Assembly: GCF_028308085.1 (NCBI RefSeq) | Contig: NZ_JAQMFS010000070.1 | Location: forward strand, 1-52,828 | DNA: 52,828 nucleotides | Source of the DNA: Gemella haemolysans | GTDB lineage: Bacteria; Bacillota; Bacilli; Staphylococcales; Gemellaceae | Direction: 5' to 3' | Shown here: in pieces, positions 26,610 through 35,825 of the stretch | How the letters are laid out: each line of letters begins with the position of its first letter | Numbering within the stretch: the stretch's first letter is position 1 | Notes under the pieces: model-generated | What the model saw: the letters and a program-made list of their open reading frames with translations, nothing else | Database searches by the model: none | What the model was told of the DNA's origin: nothing | Made by a program: the position numbers and the translations under genes

Positions 26610-27330
26610 TAGATTCACCTCCCATGAAGAATAGGTCAGTACCATATGCTTTAGTAAGGTTTTCTCTAGTAAAAGTCTCTTTCGTATCACCATAAGAAAT
26701 AACTTCTTTGTTTAGTATAAGTACTTTATCAAAGTATGAATGAACTTTTCTTAAGTCGTGGTGTACAATTAAAATTGTATGTCCTTTAGAACGAAGATCT
26801 CTTAGTGTTTCCATGATAATTTCTTCACTAACAGAGTCAATACCAACAAAAGGTTCATCTAAAAATATATATTTTGCTTCTTGGACAAGACAACGAGCAA
26901 TTAATACACGTTGAAATTGACCACCTGATAACTCGCTGATTTGACGATTTGAAAATTGATCTAATCCAACAAGTTTCAATGCTTCGTCTACTTTTTGCCA
27001 ATCTGATTTTTTTAATTTTTTAAAAATACCGATTTTTGGATATAAACCAAGTGAAACACATTCCCTTACTTTTATTGGAAAATTGTAATCGATATTAATT
27101 TTTTGTTCAACATAAGCAACATTATTTAAATTTTCTTTAGAGATTTTATTATCTATTTTTGCACTACCTGTTGATGGTATTATGTTCAAAACAGCTTTTA
27201 TTAAAGTGGATTTTCCAGCACCATTTGGTCCTATAATACCAATTATATTAGCTCCTGTAATTTCTAAGTTAACATCAGAAAGAACAGGGGTTTGGTTGTA
27301 GGAAACGTTAAGATTTTCGATTTGTATCAT
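26602..27330 (-). CDS. psaB: Manganese ABC transporter ATPase (PsaB/MntA type)
   Basis: 242 residues. Walker [10 protein letters not shown] (34-42), signature LSGGQFQR, Walker [14 protein letters not shown]-loop IVHHDL. ATG at 27330 has GGGAGGGG upstream; the in-frame ATG 12 codons earlier lacks one. First gene of the psaB-psaC-psaA set, the same order as the pneumococcal psa operon, though the thiol peroxidase that follows psaA there is 19 kb away here (44847). Confidence 0.95.
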   Translation of the reverse strand: MIQIENLNVSYNQTPVLSDVNLEITGANIIGIIGPNGAGKSTLIKAVLNIIPSTGSAKIDNKISKENLNNVAYVEQKINIDYNFPIKVRECVSLGLYPKIGIFKKLKKSDWQKVDEALKLVGLDQFSNRQISELSGGQFQRVLIARCLVQEAKYIFLDEPFVGIDSVSEEIIMETLRDLRSKGHTILIVHHDLRKVHSYFDKVLILNKEVISYGDTKETFTRENLTKAYGTDLFFMGGESND

Positions 27331-27352
27331 ATCTTCCCCTCCCTCATATAAT

Positions 27353-27407
27353 TTTTCTCTACACATTAAAGTTTACCTTAGGAAAGAAAATAAGTCAAGA
27401 CAATTTT
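27353..27407 (-). promoter_or_regulatory. psaB promoter with PsaR/ScaR-like operator
   Basis: Minus strand TTGACT, 17-base spacer, TAAACT. The -35 lies inside a 22-base sequence (27407-27386) reading AAAATTGTCTTG then ACTTATTTTC, which matches the streptococcal manganese regulator (PsaR/ScaR/SloR) box AAAATTAACTTG-ACTTAATTTT at 18 of 22 positions. This predicts repression by a DtxR-family manganese sensor when the metal is plentiful. The box consensus is recalled from knowledge of those regulators. Confidence 0.6.
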
Positions 27408-27481
27408 GTTGTAATTGAGAAAAAAATATGTACTTTATGAAAAAAACAGTGGAAATTAATTGTTATTTCAGAAAATGAAAA

Positions 27482-27519
27482 TAAAAAAAACCTACCTTAC
27501 AAAAAATATTGTAAGGTAG
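27482..27519 (-). terminator. Hairpin CTACCTTAC/GTAAGGTAG
   Basis: CTACCTTAC (27492-27500) and GTAAGGTAG (27511-27519). On the minus strand it is followed by eight Ts, so it has the form of a minus-strand terminator, yet no minus-strand gene lies just upstream of it. On the plus strand it forms the 5' leader of a 20-residue ORF. Confidence 0.5.
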
Positions 27520-27535
27520 AAATAAGGGAGTAAAT

Positions 27536-27598
27536 ATGAAAAGTCTTTATTATAAGCTAGGGAGACTTATAATAAAAGAACATATTGAAGTAATATAA
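27536..27598 (+). CDS. 20-residue peptide, unknown function
   Basis: ATG at 27536 follows AAGGGAG (5-base spacing) and ends at TAA 27596-27598, product MKSLYYKLGRLIIKEHIEVI. It sits between a hairpin (27492-27519) and a second hairpin right after the stop (GAAGTAAT / ATTACTTC, 27587-27609). Amphipathic rather than membrane-like. Could be a leader peptide or small regulatory peptide; too short to be sure it is translated. Confidence 0.3.
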   Translation: MKSLYYKLGRLIIKEHIEVI

Positions 27599-27609
27599 TA
27601 ATTACTTCA

Positions 27610-28034
27610 TTTATAAGTATAACAGAAGTATATACAAAAAACAAGAGGAAAATATAATTTTCTTTAAAATAATTCAGTTATATTTTGGTAAAATATTAAT
27701 AAAACTCGATTTATATAAAAAGATTAAAATTTTGATAATAGTTTATATTATTATTTATATATTAAATACAACTAATGCTATTATTATAGTAAAAAATAGT
27801 ATTAAATAATTTACTGTAAAGATGTAAATATAATAGGCATTTGTAGGAGTTTTAATAACGCTAATTTGTCATTTAAGAAAAATTAATATAATATTAAGTT
27901 ATTATTTTTCGCTTTAAAAACTAAAAATATAAAAAAATGTTTGAGATAATGTATAGAAAAAAGGTGGAATATTTTAATATGTAAATTGATTTTATAGGAT
28001 TATTGGAATTACAGTTGTATCTTTTAAAAACACA
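27610..28034. other. AT-rich non-coding stretch
   Basis: Very A+T-rich, with no supported gene, no clear hairpin with a T run and no frame with a good ribosome binding site. I see nothing definite in it. Confidence 0.5.
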
Positions 28035-28040
28035 AAATAT

Positions 28041-28075
28041 AAAAAGAAGTTAGTTTTTAATCCTAACTTCTTTTT
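28041..28075. terminator. Terminator after glmM
   Basis: AAAAAGAAGTTAG (28041-28053) pairs with CTAACTTCTTTTT (28063-28075); works for the minus-strand glmM transcript. Confidence 0.85.
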
Positions 28076-28080
28076 GTGAT

Positions 28081-29424
28081 TTATTTTACTTCAAATTTTT
28101 CACGGACGATTTTTGCAACTTGTTCGCAATATTTATCTGTTAGTTCATCGCTACTAGCTTCTACCATTACACGAATTAAATTTTCGGTACCAGAAGCTCG
28201 TAATAAGATACGTCCATTTCCTTCTAATTCTTTTTCTACTTTTTTACATTCAGCAAGAATTTCTGCATCTTCCATAGCAGATTTTTTATCCACTACTTTA
28301 ATATTGACTAGTTTTTGTGGATAAATATTAACTTCATTAGCTAGTTCTTCTAATGACTTTCCAGAAGATTTAATTATATCAGCCAGTTTAACAGCTGTAA
28401 GAATACCGTCACCAGTTGTCGCATAGTTCATAAGAATAATATGACCAGATTGTTCTCCTCCAAGTGAGTAGTCGTTATTTCTCATTTCTTCAACAACATA
28501 TCTATCACCTACGGCAGTTTTTATTGATTGTAATTCATTTTCTTCTATTGCTTTGTAGAATCCAATATTACTCATTACTGTTGATACTACCATATTATCT
28601 TTCAGTTCACCTTGTTCTTTTAAATGTTTTGCTAAGATGAACATTATTTTATCACCATCGACAATATTTCCTTTTGAATCGACAGCTAAAACTCTATCAC
28701 CATCACCATCGAATGCAAAACCTACATCTACATTATTTTCTTTAACAAAGTTTGCAATTGTATTGATTTTTGTTGAACCAACATTGTCGTTGATATTGAT
28801 ACCATTCGGGTTACATCCGATAGTTTCTATATCTGCTTCTAAATCACCGAAGATGAATGGAGCTACACCTGTTGTGGCTCCGTTAGCGCAGTCAAGAGCA
28901 ATTTTAATTCCAGATAAATCTCCAGAAATAGATTGTTTTATGTGTTGAACATATTTTTGACTTAATTCATTACCGCTATAAAGTTTTCCTATTTGTTCAT
29001 AACTAGCATTTTTTATTTCGTTTGAATTGTCGATTAGGTGTTCAATTTCTAATTCTTGATCGTCTGTAAGTTTGAATCCATCAGGTCCAAAAATCTTAAT
29101 TCCATTGTCTTGGTATGGATTGTGAGAAGCAGAAATCATAATTCCGCTATCAGTTTCAATTGTTTTAGTAAGATATGCAATTGCTGGAGTAGGGATAGTT
29201 CCTACCGTCATAACATTAACACCAGTGCTAGTTAGTCCTGCTGTTAAAGCTTGTTCAATCATGTCACATGAAATTCTAGTATCTCTACCTATTATTACTT
29301 TTGGATGTTCTTTTTTTTCAGTAAGTAATTTACCAAGAGCTTTACCTACTTTAAAACTTAAATCGGCAGTTAGTGATTCTCCTGCGATACCACGAATACC
29401 GTCTGTTCCAAAATATTTTCTCAT
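28081..29424 (-). CDS. glmM: Phosphoglucosamine mutase GlmM
   Basis: 447 residues; converts glucosamine-6-phosphate to glucosamine-1-phosphate for peptidoglycan precursors. Phosphoserine loop SASHNPYQDNG (S100 is the catalytic serine), metal loop DGDGDR, sugar loop GGEQSGH, phosphate loop RASGTENLIRV. The start MRKYFGTDGIRG at 29424 is the family's usual N-terminus and has AAGGAG upstream; a longer in-frame ATG at 29487 has no support. Minus-strand promoter TTGACT-17-TAATAT lies about 45 bases upstream. Confidence 0.97.
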   Translation of the reverse strand: MRKYFGTDGIRGIAGESLTADLSFKVGKALGKLLTEKKEHPKVIIGRDTRISCDMIEQALTAGLTSTGVNVMTVGTIPTPAIAYLTKTIETDSGIMISASHNPYQDNGIKIFGPDGFKLTDDQELEIEHLIDNSNEIKNASYEQIGKLYSGNELSQKYVQHIKQSISGDLSGIKIALDCANGATTGVAPFIFGDLEADIETIGCNPNGININDNVGSTKINTIANFVKENNVDVGFAFDGDGDRVLAVDSKGNIVDGDKIMFILAKHLKEQGELKDNMVVSTVMSNIGFYKAIEENELQSIKTAVGDRYVVEEMRNNDYSLGGEQSGHIILMNYATTGDGILTAVKLADIIKSSGKSLEELANEVNIYPQKLVNIKVVDKKSAMEDAEILAECKKVEKELEGNGRILLRASGTENLIRVMVEASSDELTDKYCEQVAKIVREKFEVK

Positions 29425-29569
29425 AAAAAAATGACTCCTTGTATTATAATCTATATGAATATTACTATATAAAGCAAAATAAGTCAAGGTCTAGGGTTGT
29501 TTTAAGCGTTTTATTAAGTAACTAATATCATGTAAAGCGTTATTTAAAAGTGAAATAATATTAAAAAAC

Positions 29570-29612
29570 AACTCGAAAATTGATTGTAAAAAATCTTATT
29601 TTCGAGTTATTC
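29570..29612 (-). terminator. Terminator after the mrp operon
   Basis: AACTCGAAAAT and ATTTTCGAGTT arms around an 18-base loop, followed on the minus strand by GTTTTTTAAT. Confidence 0.75.
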
Positions 29613-29683
29613 TATTAGTTTTTATGACATATAGAGTTTTTGAATTTATGAATCTATATGGATTTTAATAATTGATATTACTA

Positions 29684-30055
29684 TTATTTATTTAATTTCT
29701 CAATATCTTCTAGAACTTTTTTAGCTTCATCTTTTTTGTTCTTAGAATAAACATGCTTATTATATATTATTGCACTTATAGAAATCATATGAGCTGAAAC
29801 TGGCGCGGCTAAGAATAAGAATCCAATTGCTAAAAAGAATTTAAATTCAAGGACGTGTAAATATCTATAGAAATAAACAAATCCAGCAATAAGTACTAAT
29901 TCAACAGCAAATGAACCAGTAACACCAGCAGCATGAATTTTAGTTAGTTCATCGGGTAACCTAATGAATCCAATCACAGTTGCTAACATAGCTATAATAG
30001 AAACTAAAATTAGAAGTATAATAACAACATCTAAAATATTATTTAGTATCATCAC
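29684..30055 (-). CDS. mrpG: Na+/H+ antiporter subunit MrpG (MnhG)
   Basis: 123 residues with three membrane helices in the first 95 and a charged C-terminal tail. The motif GFIRLPDELTKIHAAGVTGS is the MrpG/PhaG signature. Last gene of the operon, overlapping mrpF by 17 bases. Required for assembly and activity of the multi-subunit antiporter. Confidence 0.93.
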   Translation of the reverse strand: MMILNNILDVVIILLILVSIIAMLATVIGFIRLPDELTKIHAAGVTGSFAVELVLIAGFVYFYRYLHVLEFKFFLAIGFLFLAAPVSAHMISISAIIYNKHVYSKNKKDEAKKVLEDIEKLNK

Positions 30056-30329
30056 TGAAAACCTCCTTTTTAGCTAAGAATCTAGCAGTAACTACAGTAC
30101 CAACTAAACAGATAATAGCTATTATAAGTATAAGTGAAATATATGAAAAAGTTTTATAGTACATACTTACTAAAACTATTAAGCACATAAGAGGCATAGC
30201 AAGAAGGTCGCTTGCTATTAATTTATCAAAGATACTAGGCTTTTTAATGATATAAATTAGTAAGAAAAATATCATAGCAATACTAGCGAAAATCCCCAAT
30301 AAAATAGAATACTCTACAATTTTATCCAT
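30039..30329 (-). CDS. mrpF: Na+/H+ antiporter subunit MrpF (MnhF)
   Basis: 96 residues, three hydrophobic helices; the PSIFDKLIASDLLAMPLMC region matches the conserved helix 2 of MrpF (P..DR..A.D). Overlaps mrpE by 8 bases and mrpG by 17, typical for this tightly coupled operon. Confidence 0.93.
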   Translation of the reverse strand: MDKIVEYSILLGIFASIAMIFFLLIYIIKKPSIFDKLIASDLLAMPLMCLIVLVSMYYKTFSYISLILIIAIICLVGTVVTARFLAKKEVFSDDTK

Positions 30330-30819
30330 CTAAATCAACCTCCAATATTGCTTTTTCAAAGCTATTTTTTATACCTTCAATTTCACCTGGAATATCATCA
30401 GTATCTAAACAGTGAATATGTAAGACTTTATTATCATGACTAACATTCACCGTAAGAGTACCAGGTGTTAAAGTAATCATGTTGGCTAAAAGAGTAATTT
30501 GCCAATCTTTTTTTACTTCAAGAGGATATTCAAAAATGACAGGATTAACATCAAGATCTTTTTTGAACATTAATTTTAAAACATTCACATCTGCTTTTAG
30601 CAATTCAACTAAAAACATTAAGATTAATTTTATCCATTTATATACATAAATGTAGTATAGTTGTTCTCCTAAAATATTTTTAACAAATGTCTTTCTGAAG
30701 ATGAATAATAATACCATCCCCCAGAAAAATCCAACTGCAAAATATTCAGAATTATAACTTCCTGAAAAGAACATCCATATTACACCAACTAATATGTTAA
30801 TTAAAAATTGTAGTGCCAT
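30322..30819 (-). CDS. mrpE: Na+/H+ antiporter subunit MrpE (MnhE)
   Basis: 165 residues; N-terminal membrane helices and a C-terminal cytoplasmic domain containing the family motif LLANMITLTPGTLTVNV. Starts 2 bases after the mrpD stop and overlaps mrpF by 8 bases. Confidence 0.94.
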   Translation of the reverse strand: MALQFLINILVGVIWMFFSGSYNSEYFAVGFFWGMVLLFIFRKTFVKNILGEQLYYIYVYKWIKLILMFLVELLKADVNVLKLMFKKDLDVNPVIFEYPLEVKKDWQITLLANMITLTPGTLTVNVSHDNKVLHIHCLDTDDIPGEIEGIKNSFEKAILEVDLDG

Positions 30820-30821
30820 AA

Positions 30822-32303
30822 TTATGCTCCTTTCTTAAGTACTAAATCGATATAATGTTGAGGATTAAGTACCATTTGAATACCTTTATCGAAGACTCCA
30901 TCTAATAGGTTACTGCTAACTCCAATAATTAATGCAATTGCTACGATAGCGATAAGAGGGATTTGTACACCTTTAGGAAGTGGTTTTAAAATTAAACTCT
31001 TATTTATATTATCGTAAAAGACATTTAAGAAAATTTTAATTAATGAGTAAAATACAACTAATCCAGACAAAGCAACGAGTATTGCAATAAATGTATTGTT
31101 GTTTGCTACTAATCCTTTAATTATTAAAGCTTTACCATAAAATCCGCTAAATGGTGGTACTCCTGCTAATGATAAGACAACAATAAAGTATGTCCAACCT
31201 AGAAGAGGGTATTTGTTAATTAATCCACATTTTTGAACATATTTAACACCACTAACGTAAATTATTAAGCCTACGATTATGAATAAAGCAGCTTTAAGCA
31301 GTATATCATTAACAGCGTAGAATAAAGCACCTTTAACACCAAATGTATTTAATGTAGCTGTTCCACAAACCATTACTCCTAGAGAAATTACAATGTTAAA
31401 TACTACTATTTGTTTTAAATCTTTTTGGTAAATAGCCCCAATACATCCGGCTATTATAGATATAGCACCTAAGATTAATAAGTATGATTTAATGAAGTTT
31501 GACTCGTAGTAGAATAGTCCGTAAGTTCTAATGATCGAGTATAGTCCAACTTTTGTTAATAGCGCCCCAAAGATAATTGAGACAGCAATTGGAGGTGCTA
31601 CATATGATCTATTCATCCAAGTGAATAGTGGGAATAAAGCACCTTTCATACAGAACACAAATATCATTACAGCACCGATAAGATATAATCCTCTACGATC
31701 TGACATAGAAGAAATTGTTTGTGATATGTATGCCATATTTAAACTACCAACAATTGTGTAAAGATAACCGATACTTATAACGAATAAACTACCAGCAAAA
31801 ACGTTCATTAGTACATAACTAATAGAAGATTTAAGTTGTTCTTTATTTATACCTACTAACAATAGTAAGTAAGAAGACATAAGTAAGATTTCGTAGAAAA
31901 CAAAAAGGTTAAAAATATCTCCTGTAGTGAATGCTCCATTAATACCTACCATTATTAATAAGAAACCAGGATAGAAGAAGCTAAGTTCACGTATTTTATC
32001 TATTGTTTTAAAAGAATATAATAAAGTTGCTAAAAATACTAATGATGAAGTTGTAACTAAAACACTGTTTAGTCCATCTAAAGTCAATGTAATACCAAAA
32101 GGACTAGCCCAGTTACCCATTTCTAATATTAGTATTTTATGTTTATCTACAAGATAGATGTTGTAGATTGAAAATGCTAAGACTAATAGAGTAGCTAATG
32201 TTGTTAGTAAACGTTGCATTGCTATTCTTTTTCTAAATAATACTGTTATTGCAGCAAATAGAAGGGGTATAAATATTGGAATAACAGGTAAATTACTATG
32301 CAT
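30822..32303 (-). CDS. mrpD: Na+/H+ antiporter subunit MrpD (MnhD)
   Basis: 493 residues, about fourteen membrane helices, homologous to complex I antiporter-like subunits (NuoM/N). The conserved glutamate/lysine segments are recognisable around FVFYEILLMSSYLLLL (TM5 glutamate) and KGALFPLFTW (TM7 lysine). Overlaps mrpC by 8 bases. Confidence 0.95.
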   Translation of the reverse strand: MHSNLPVIPIFIPLLFAAITVLFRKRIAMQRLLTTLATLLVLAFSIYNIYLVDKHKILILEMGNWASPFGITLTLDGLNSVLVTTSSLVFLATLLYSFKTIDKIRELSFFYPGFLLIMVGINGAFTTGDIFNLFVFYEILLMSSYLLLLVGINKEQLKSSISYVLMNVFAGSLFVISIGYLYTIVGSLNMAYISQTISSMSDRRGLYLIGAVMIFVFCMKGALFPLFTWMNRSYVAPPIAVSIIFGALLTKVGLYSIIRTYGLFYYESNFIKSYLLILGAISIIAGCIGAIYQKDLKQIVVFNIVISLGVMVCGTATLNTFGVKGALFYAVNDILLKAALFIIVGLIIYVSGVKYVQKCGLINKYPLLGWTYFIVVLSLAGVPPFSGFYGKALIIKGLVANNNTFIAILVALSGLVVFYSLIKIFLNVFYDNINKSLILKPLPKGVQIPLIAIVAIALIIGVSSNLLDGVFDKGIQMVLNPQHYIDLVLKKGA

Positions 32304-32655
32304 TATTTCTCTCCTCCTTCATATTTTCAACGTCTTCAAGATCAATTACATTATCGCTTCCTTTTAGTTTGTAGTTAGCGATATAAATTGAAATTAATAA
32401 ACAAGTTACTGCAAAACCAATAACAATAGCAGTAAGAATAAGTGCTGCTGGAATTGGGTCTATATAATTTTTTCCTAGTTCTGAGATAATAGGGATATCT
32501 CCATCATATAAACCACCTGCGATAAGAATAATTAGGTTAGCAGCATGTCCAAAAAGACCAACACCGATAATTATTCGCATCATACTCTTAGAAAGCATAA
32601 GGTAAACACCAAAACCAACAAGAATACCGCATAAGATAATCATATAAAATTCCAT
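32296..32655 (-). CDS. mrpC: Na+/H+ antiporter subunit MrpC (MnhC)
   Basis: 119 residues, three helices, homologous to NuoK; contains DPIPAALILTAIVIGFA, the MrpC core. Start overlaps the mrpB stop by one base (TAATG arrangement). Confidence 0.95.
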   Translation of the reverse strand: MEFYMIILCGILVGFGVYLMLSKSMMRIIIGVGLFGHAANLIILIAGGLYDGDIPIISELGKNYIDPIPAALILTAIVIGFAVTCLLISIYIANYKLKGSDNVIDLEDVENMKEERNNA

Positions 32656-33080
32656 TATTTACCATCCTTTCCAAAAGCTAATATTACTGACATTAACACA
32701 CCAACAACTACGAAGTAAACACCTAAGTCGAAAATCGCAGCTGTGTGTAATTCCATCTCTCCCATAATTGGAACATGGATATGAGTGAAGTGATGTTTAA
32801 AGAAATTTTTTCCAACAACAACTCCACTAAAAGCTGTTCCGATAGAGAAAAGTAAGCCGATTGCTGTTACATAAACGTAATTAATTGGAAGTAGTTTAGT
32901 AACTTTGTCTATTCCATATGTGAACATAGATAAAGCAAGAGCCATTGTACAAAGGAGTCCACCTACGAAACCACCACCTGGAAGGAAGTGCCCACCGAAG
33001 TATAAACTAAGTGAAAGTAGAAATATACAACCTGAAATAATTGCAGATAATGATTTTAAAATTACATCATTAGTTTTCAT
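32655..33080 (-). CDS. mrpB: Na+/H+ antiporter subunit MrpB (MnhB)
   Basis: 141 residues. The start at 33080 is chosen because AGGAGG lies 8 bases upstream and it overlaps the mrpA stop by 11 bases; the upstream in-frame ATG at 33119 has no ribosome binding site. GGHFLPGGGFVGGLL is the MrpB signature. Confidence 0.94.
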   Translation of the reverse strand: MKTNDVILKSLSAIISGCIFLLSLSLYFGGHFLPGGGFVGGLLCTMALALSMFTYGIDKVTKLLPINYVYVTAIGLLFSIGTAFSGVVVGKNFFKHHFTHIHVPIMGEMELHTAAIFDLGVYFVVVGVLMSVILAFGKDGK

Positions 33081-35436
33081 CTTTTGGTCCTCCTCTTTTA
33101 ATGATTTTGAACATAGCATAAATTATTAGAGCTACCATTGTCATAACGGTGATTTCAAATAGGGTATCAAATCCCCTGAAATCGACGATAATAACATTTA
33201 CTATGTTTCCTCCACCAGATGCTACAACATTGTCGAAATAAAATTGGCTGATTTCTGATGGGTTTTTGTATGCATAAGATACAAGTCCTACAATTATAAA
33301 ACTAACACCAGTCAGTGTTGCAATAATTGCATTTGTAAGTTTGAAACTATTTTTTTCTACTTGTTTTGTTTTATCAGTTAATAGAATGAAAGCTATCAAG
33401 AAGATAATTGTAGAAATTGACTCGATGACGAATTGCGTCATTGCCAAATCAGGTGCTCTGAAAGTTACATATAAACCAGTCATCATAAATCCAACACCAG
33501 ATGAAAGGATTATAAGTACTAATCTATTATAAACTCTTGTAAGAGCTACACAACAAAGGACAATACATAGTCCAATGAATATATTCATGTAATGAATAGT
33601 AGAGAAGTTATTTATTATCATAGGTCTACCAATTGCAAAATAACCACCGATAATAGTCGCTGATAGGCCACAGAATATATAACTCATATTTCTTCTTAGT
33701 TGATTTGTGATAAATGCATCGTGAAGTTCACCACTAACTTTATGTAATAATATACCTAAATTGTTGTATGCACCGTGAATAGATACAATGCTAGGGTTTA
33801 TTGAATAAATACCATTACCACTAGCGAAAACTTTATAAATTACAAAGCTTGCGATTATAACAAAAATAGAAGTAAGGAGTTCACTTGATAGGAAACTATC
33901 GTGATGAATATGAGTTATTACCTCATTATTTGTTGTTTTTACTGCAAGAGCAGCTTGTTGAGCTGGAATTACTATATAATCTTTAATAAATGTGTTAATA
34001 ATCACAAAGATTACTAGTATTATTGGAGATATAAACATACCATTTTTAGGTAAATGAAGTTTTTTATCTCCAAGTACTTTGCTATCGAAAGTACCTAGGA
34101 ATGGTTTGAAAGCTAATATTAATGAATATATAGCTGTTCCTAGAGCACCGATTACAACAGCTATAACAATTATTATGTATAGCATACTAGTATTTAATAA
34201 GCCATATACAGCTGTTAAGAAATATTCTTTTGAGTAGAATCCACTTAGTGGTGGAATTCCTGCCATAGAGAATCCAGCTATTATACTTAATATAAATCCA
34301 AGAGGCATATACATTCTTACTCCCCTTAGTTGCTTAATATCTCTAGTATGGAATGAGTGATCTATTATACCAGTTATCATAAACAAGCTAGCTTTAAATG
34401 CTGCGTGGTTAATAATATGGAAACATACAGCATAAAATGCAAAAGTATAAATATAATGATTATCATTATATAGACCTAGGTTTGCAATACCAATCATAAG
34501 TGTCATCATTCCAAGCTGACTGATTGTTGAATATGCTAAAATTCCTTTCAAATCTTTTAAGAAAATTGCAGATATTGATCCTAATAACATAGTAATAGTA
34601 CCAAAAACAATTAAGATATTTCCAAAAGCTGGTGTGAATGAGAATACAATTCCAATTCTAAGTAATAAATAAATACCGGCTTTAACCATTGTCGCAGAGT
34701 GAAGATAACTACTAATTGGAGTTGGAGCAGCCATTGCATCAGGTAACCAAATATGAAATGGAAATTGAGCTGATTTAGTGAATGCACCAAATAAAATAAG
34801 AATCATAGCGATAATATATTTACTGTTGTAACCATGATTATTAGTAAAGTCAATTATTTCACTAACGTTAAAACTACCAGTGATACTATTAAGAATGAAG
34901 ATACCTGCTAACATTAATACGCCACCAAAAACAGTAATTATTAATGATTTTAAAGCACCCTTTCTTGAAGCATCATTTTCATGCCAATAACTAATAAGTA
35001 GGAAAGAAGATACAGAAGTCAACTCCCAAAACATGTACATACTAAGCATATTATCAGATAATACTACTCCTAGCATTGCTGACATGAATATTAATAGAAA
35101 TATGTAAAATTTATGTAGTTTTTCATCTGAAATACTCATATAGTAACATGAATATAAGATTACTAAGGTACCAATTCCTGTAATTAGTAATGAGAAAAGA
35201 AGTGATAAACCGTCAAGATTAAGGTTAATATCAAGTCCTGCATTAGAAACAAATGCTAATTTTTTATATATTGTCCCACCTGAATAGATATATTTTATAT
35301 TTGATACAAAATATCCAAACAGAATTAATGGTACAATTATAACAAATTTTCCAGTATGAATATTTTTGAAGTTTTTCCTTAAAAAAGGTATGAAAAACAT
35401 CGCAATTACTGGGAAAAAGACAGCTAATTGTAACAT
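33070..35436 (-). CDS. mrpA: Na+/H+ antiporter subunit MrpA (MnhA)
   Basis: 788 residues, close to the roughly 800 of staphylococcal MnhA. The N-terminal part (to about 500) is a NuoL-like antiporter with MYMFWELTSVSSFLLI (TM5 glutamate), SAQFPFHIWLPDAMAAPTPIS and HAAFKASLFM. The C-terminal part (from about 610) carries the MrpA-specific helices including APDLAMTQFVIES and the NuoJ-like tail. A separate mrpB follows, so mrpA and mrpB are not fused here. First gene of a seven-gene operon that exports sodium in exchange for protons and supports pH and salt tolerance. Confidence 0.96.
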   Translation of the reverse strand: MLQLAVFFPVIAMFFIPFLRKNFKNIHTGKFVIIVPLILFGYFVSNIKYIYSGGTIYKKLAFVSNAGLDINLNLDGLSLLFSLLITGIGTLVILYSCYYMSISDEKLHKFYIFLLIFMSAMLGVVLSDNMLSMYMFWELTSVSSFLLISYWHENDASRKGALKSLIITVFGGVLMLAGIFILNSITGSFNVSEIIDFTNNHGYNSKYIIAMILILFGAFTKSAQFPFHIWLPDAMAAPTPISSYLHSATMVKAGIYLLLRIGIVFSFTPAFGNILIVFGTITMLLGSISAIFLKDLKGILAYSTISQLGMMTLMIGIANLGLYNDNHYIYTFAFYAVCFHIINHAAFKASLFMITGIIDHSFHTRDIKQLRGVRMYMPLGFILSIIAGFSMAGIPPLSGFYSKEYFLTAVYGLLNTSMLYIIIVIAVVIGALGTAIYSLILAFKPFLGTFDSKVLGDKKLHLPKNGMFISPIILVIFVIINTFIKDYIVIPAQQAALAVKTTNNEVITHIHHDSFLSSELLTSIFVIIASFVIYKVFASGNGIYSINPSIVSIHGAYNNLGILLHKVSGELHDAFITNQLRRNMSYIFCGLSATIIGGYFAIGRPMIINNFSTIHYMNIFIGLCIVLCCVALTRVYNRLVLIILSSGVGFMMTGLYVTFRAPDLAMTQFVIESISTIIFLIAFILLTDKTKQVEKNSFKLTNAIIATLTGVSFIIVGLVSYAYKNPSEISQFYFDNVVASGGGNIVNVIIVDFRGFDTLFEITVMTMVALIIYAMFKIIKRGGPKDEN

Positions 35437-35762
35437 AAAAAAACCTCTTTCTAATTTATTTTTTATAACATTAATTATATAACAAAATTGATTAAATTAC
35501 TATTAATATCCAATTTTTATCTAATTATTTTTCAATAAATATTGTTGTATATAACAAAACACCATTAATAATTCTTTAATAAGCTGTAAAAATATGTGTT
35601 AATTATTTTTCAAAAAGAATAAATATTATTATATTTTTAGCGAAGTTGATATTTATATATATTTACTATATGTTATGAAATTATTGATGAAAACATCATG
35701 TAAGAGTTATTGTTTTCAGAATATTTGTTGAAAAATATAGATAATTATTTTTCTAATATAAC
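35437..35762. other. Divergent intergenic region between mrpA and deoD
   Basis: Highly A+T-rich with no supported gene. It must hold the mrp promoter; a minus-strand TATAAT is present near 35480 but without a good -35. The deoD promoter is at its right end. Confidence 0.5.
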
Positions 35763-35791
35763 TTGTTTAAGATAAGAAAAAAAGGTATAAT
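35763..35791 (+). promoter_or_regulatory. Promoter of deoD
   Basis: TTGTTT (35763-35768), 17-base spacer, TATAAT (35786-35791), 35 bases upstream of the start codon. Confidence 0.7.
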
Positions 35792-35825
35792 AAAGTTATT
35801 AATATATTTACAGGGGGACTAACTG

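Noticed and set aside
28637-28948. Plus-strand frame of 103 codons opposite glmM (and similar frames at 28076 and 29225)
   Set aside because: These mirror the codon pattern of glmM on the other strand; no start signals and no recognisable protein.
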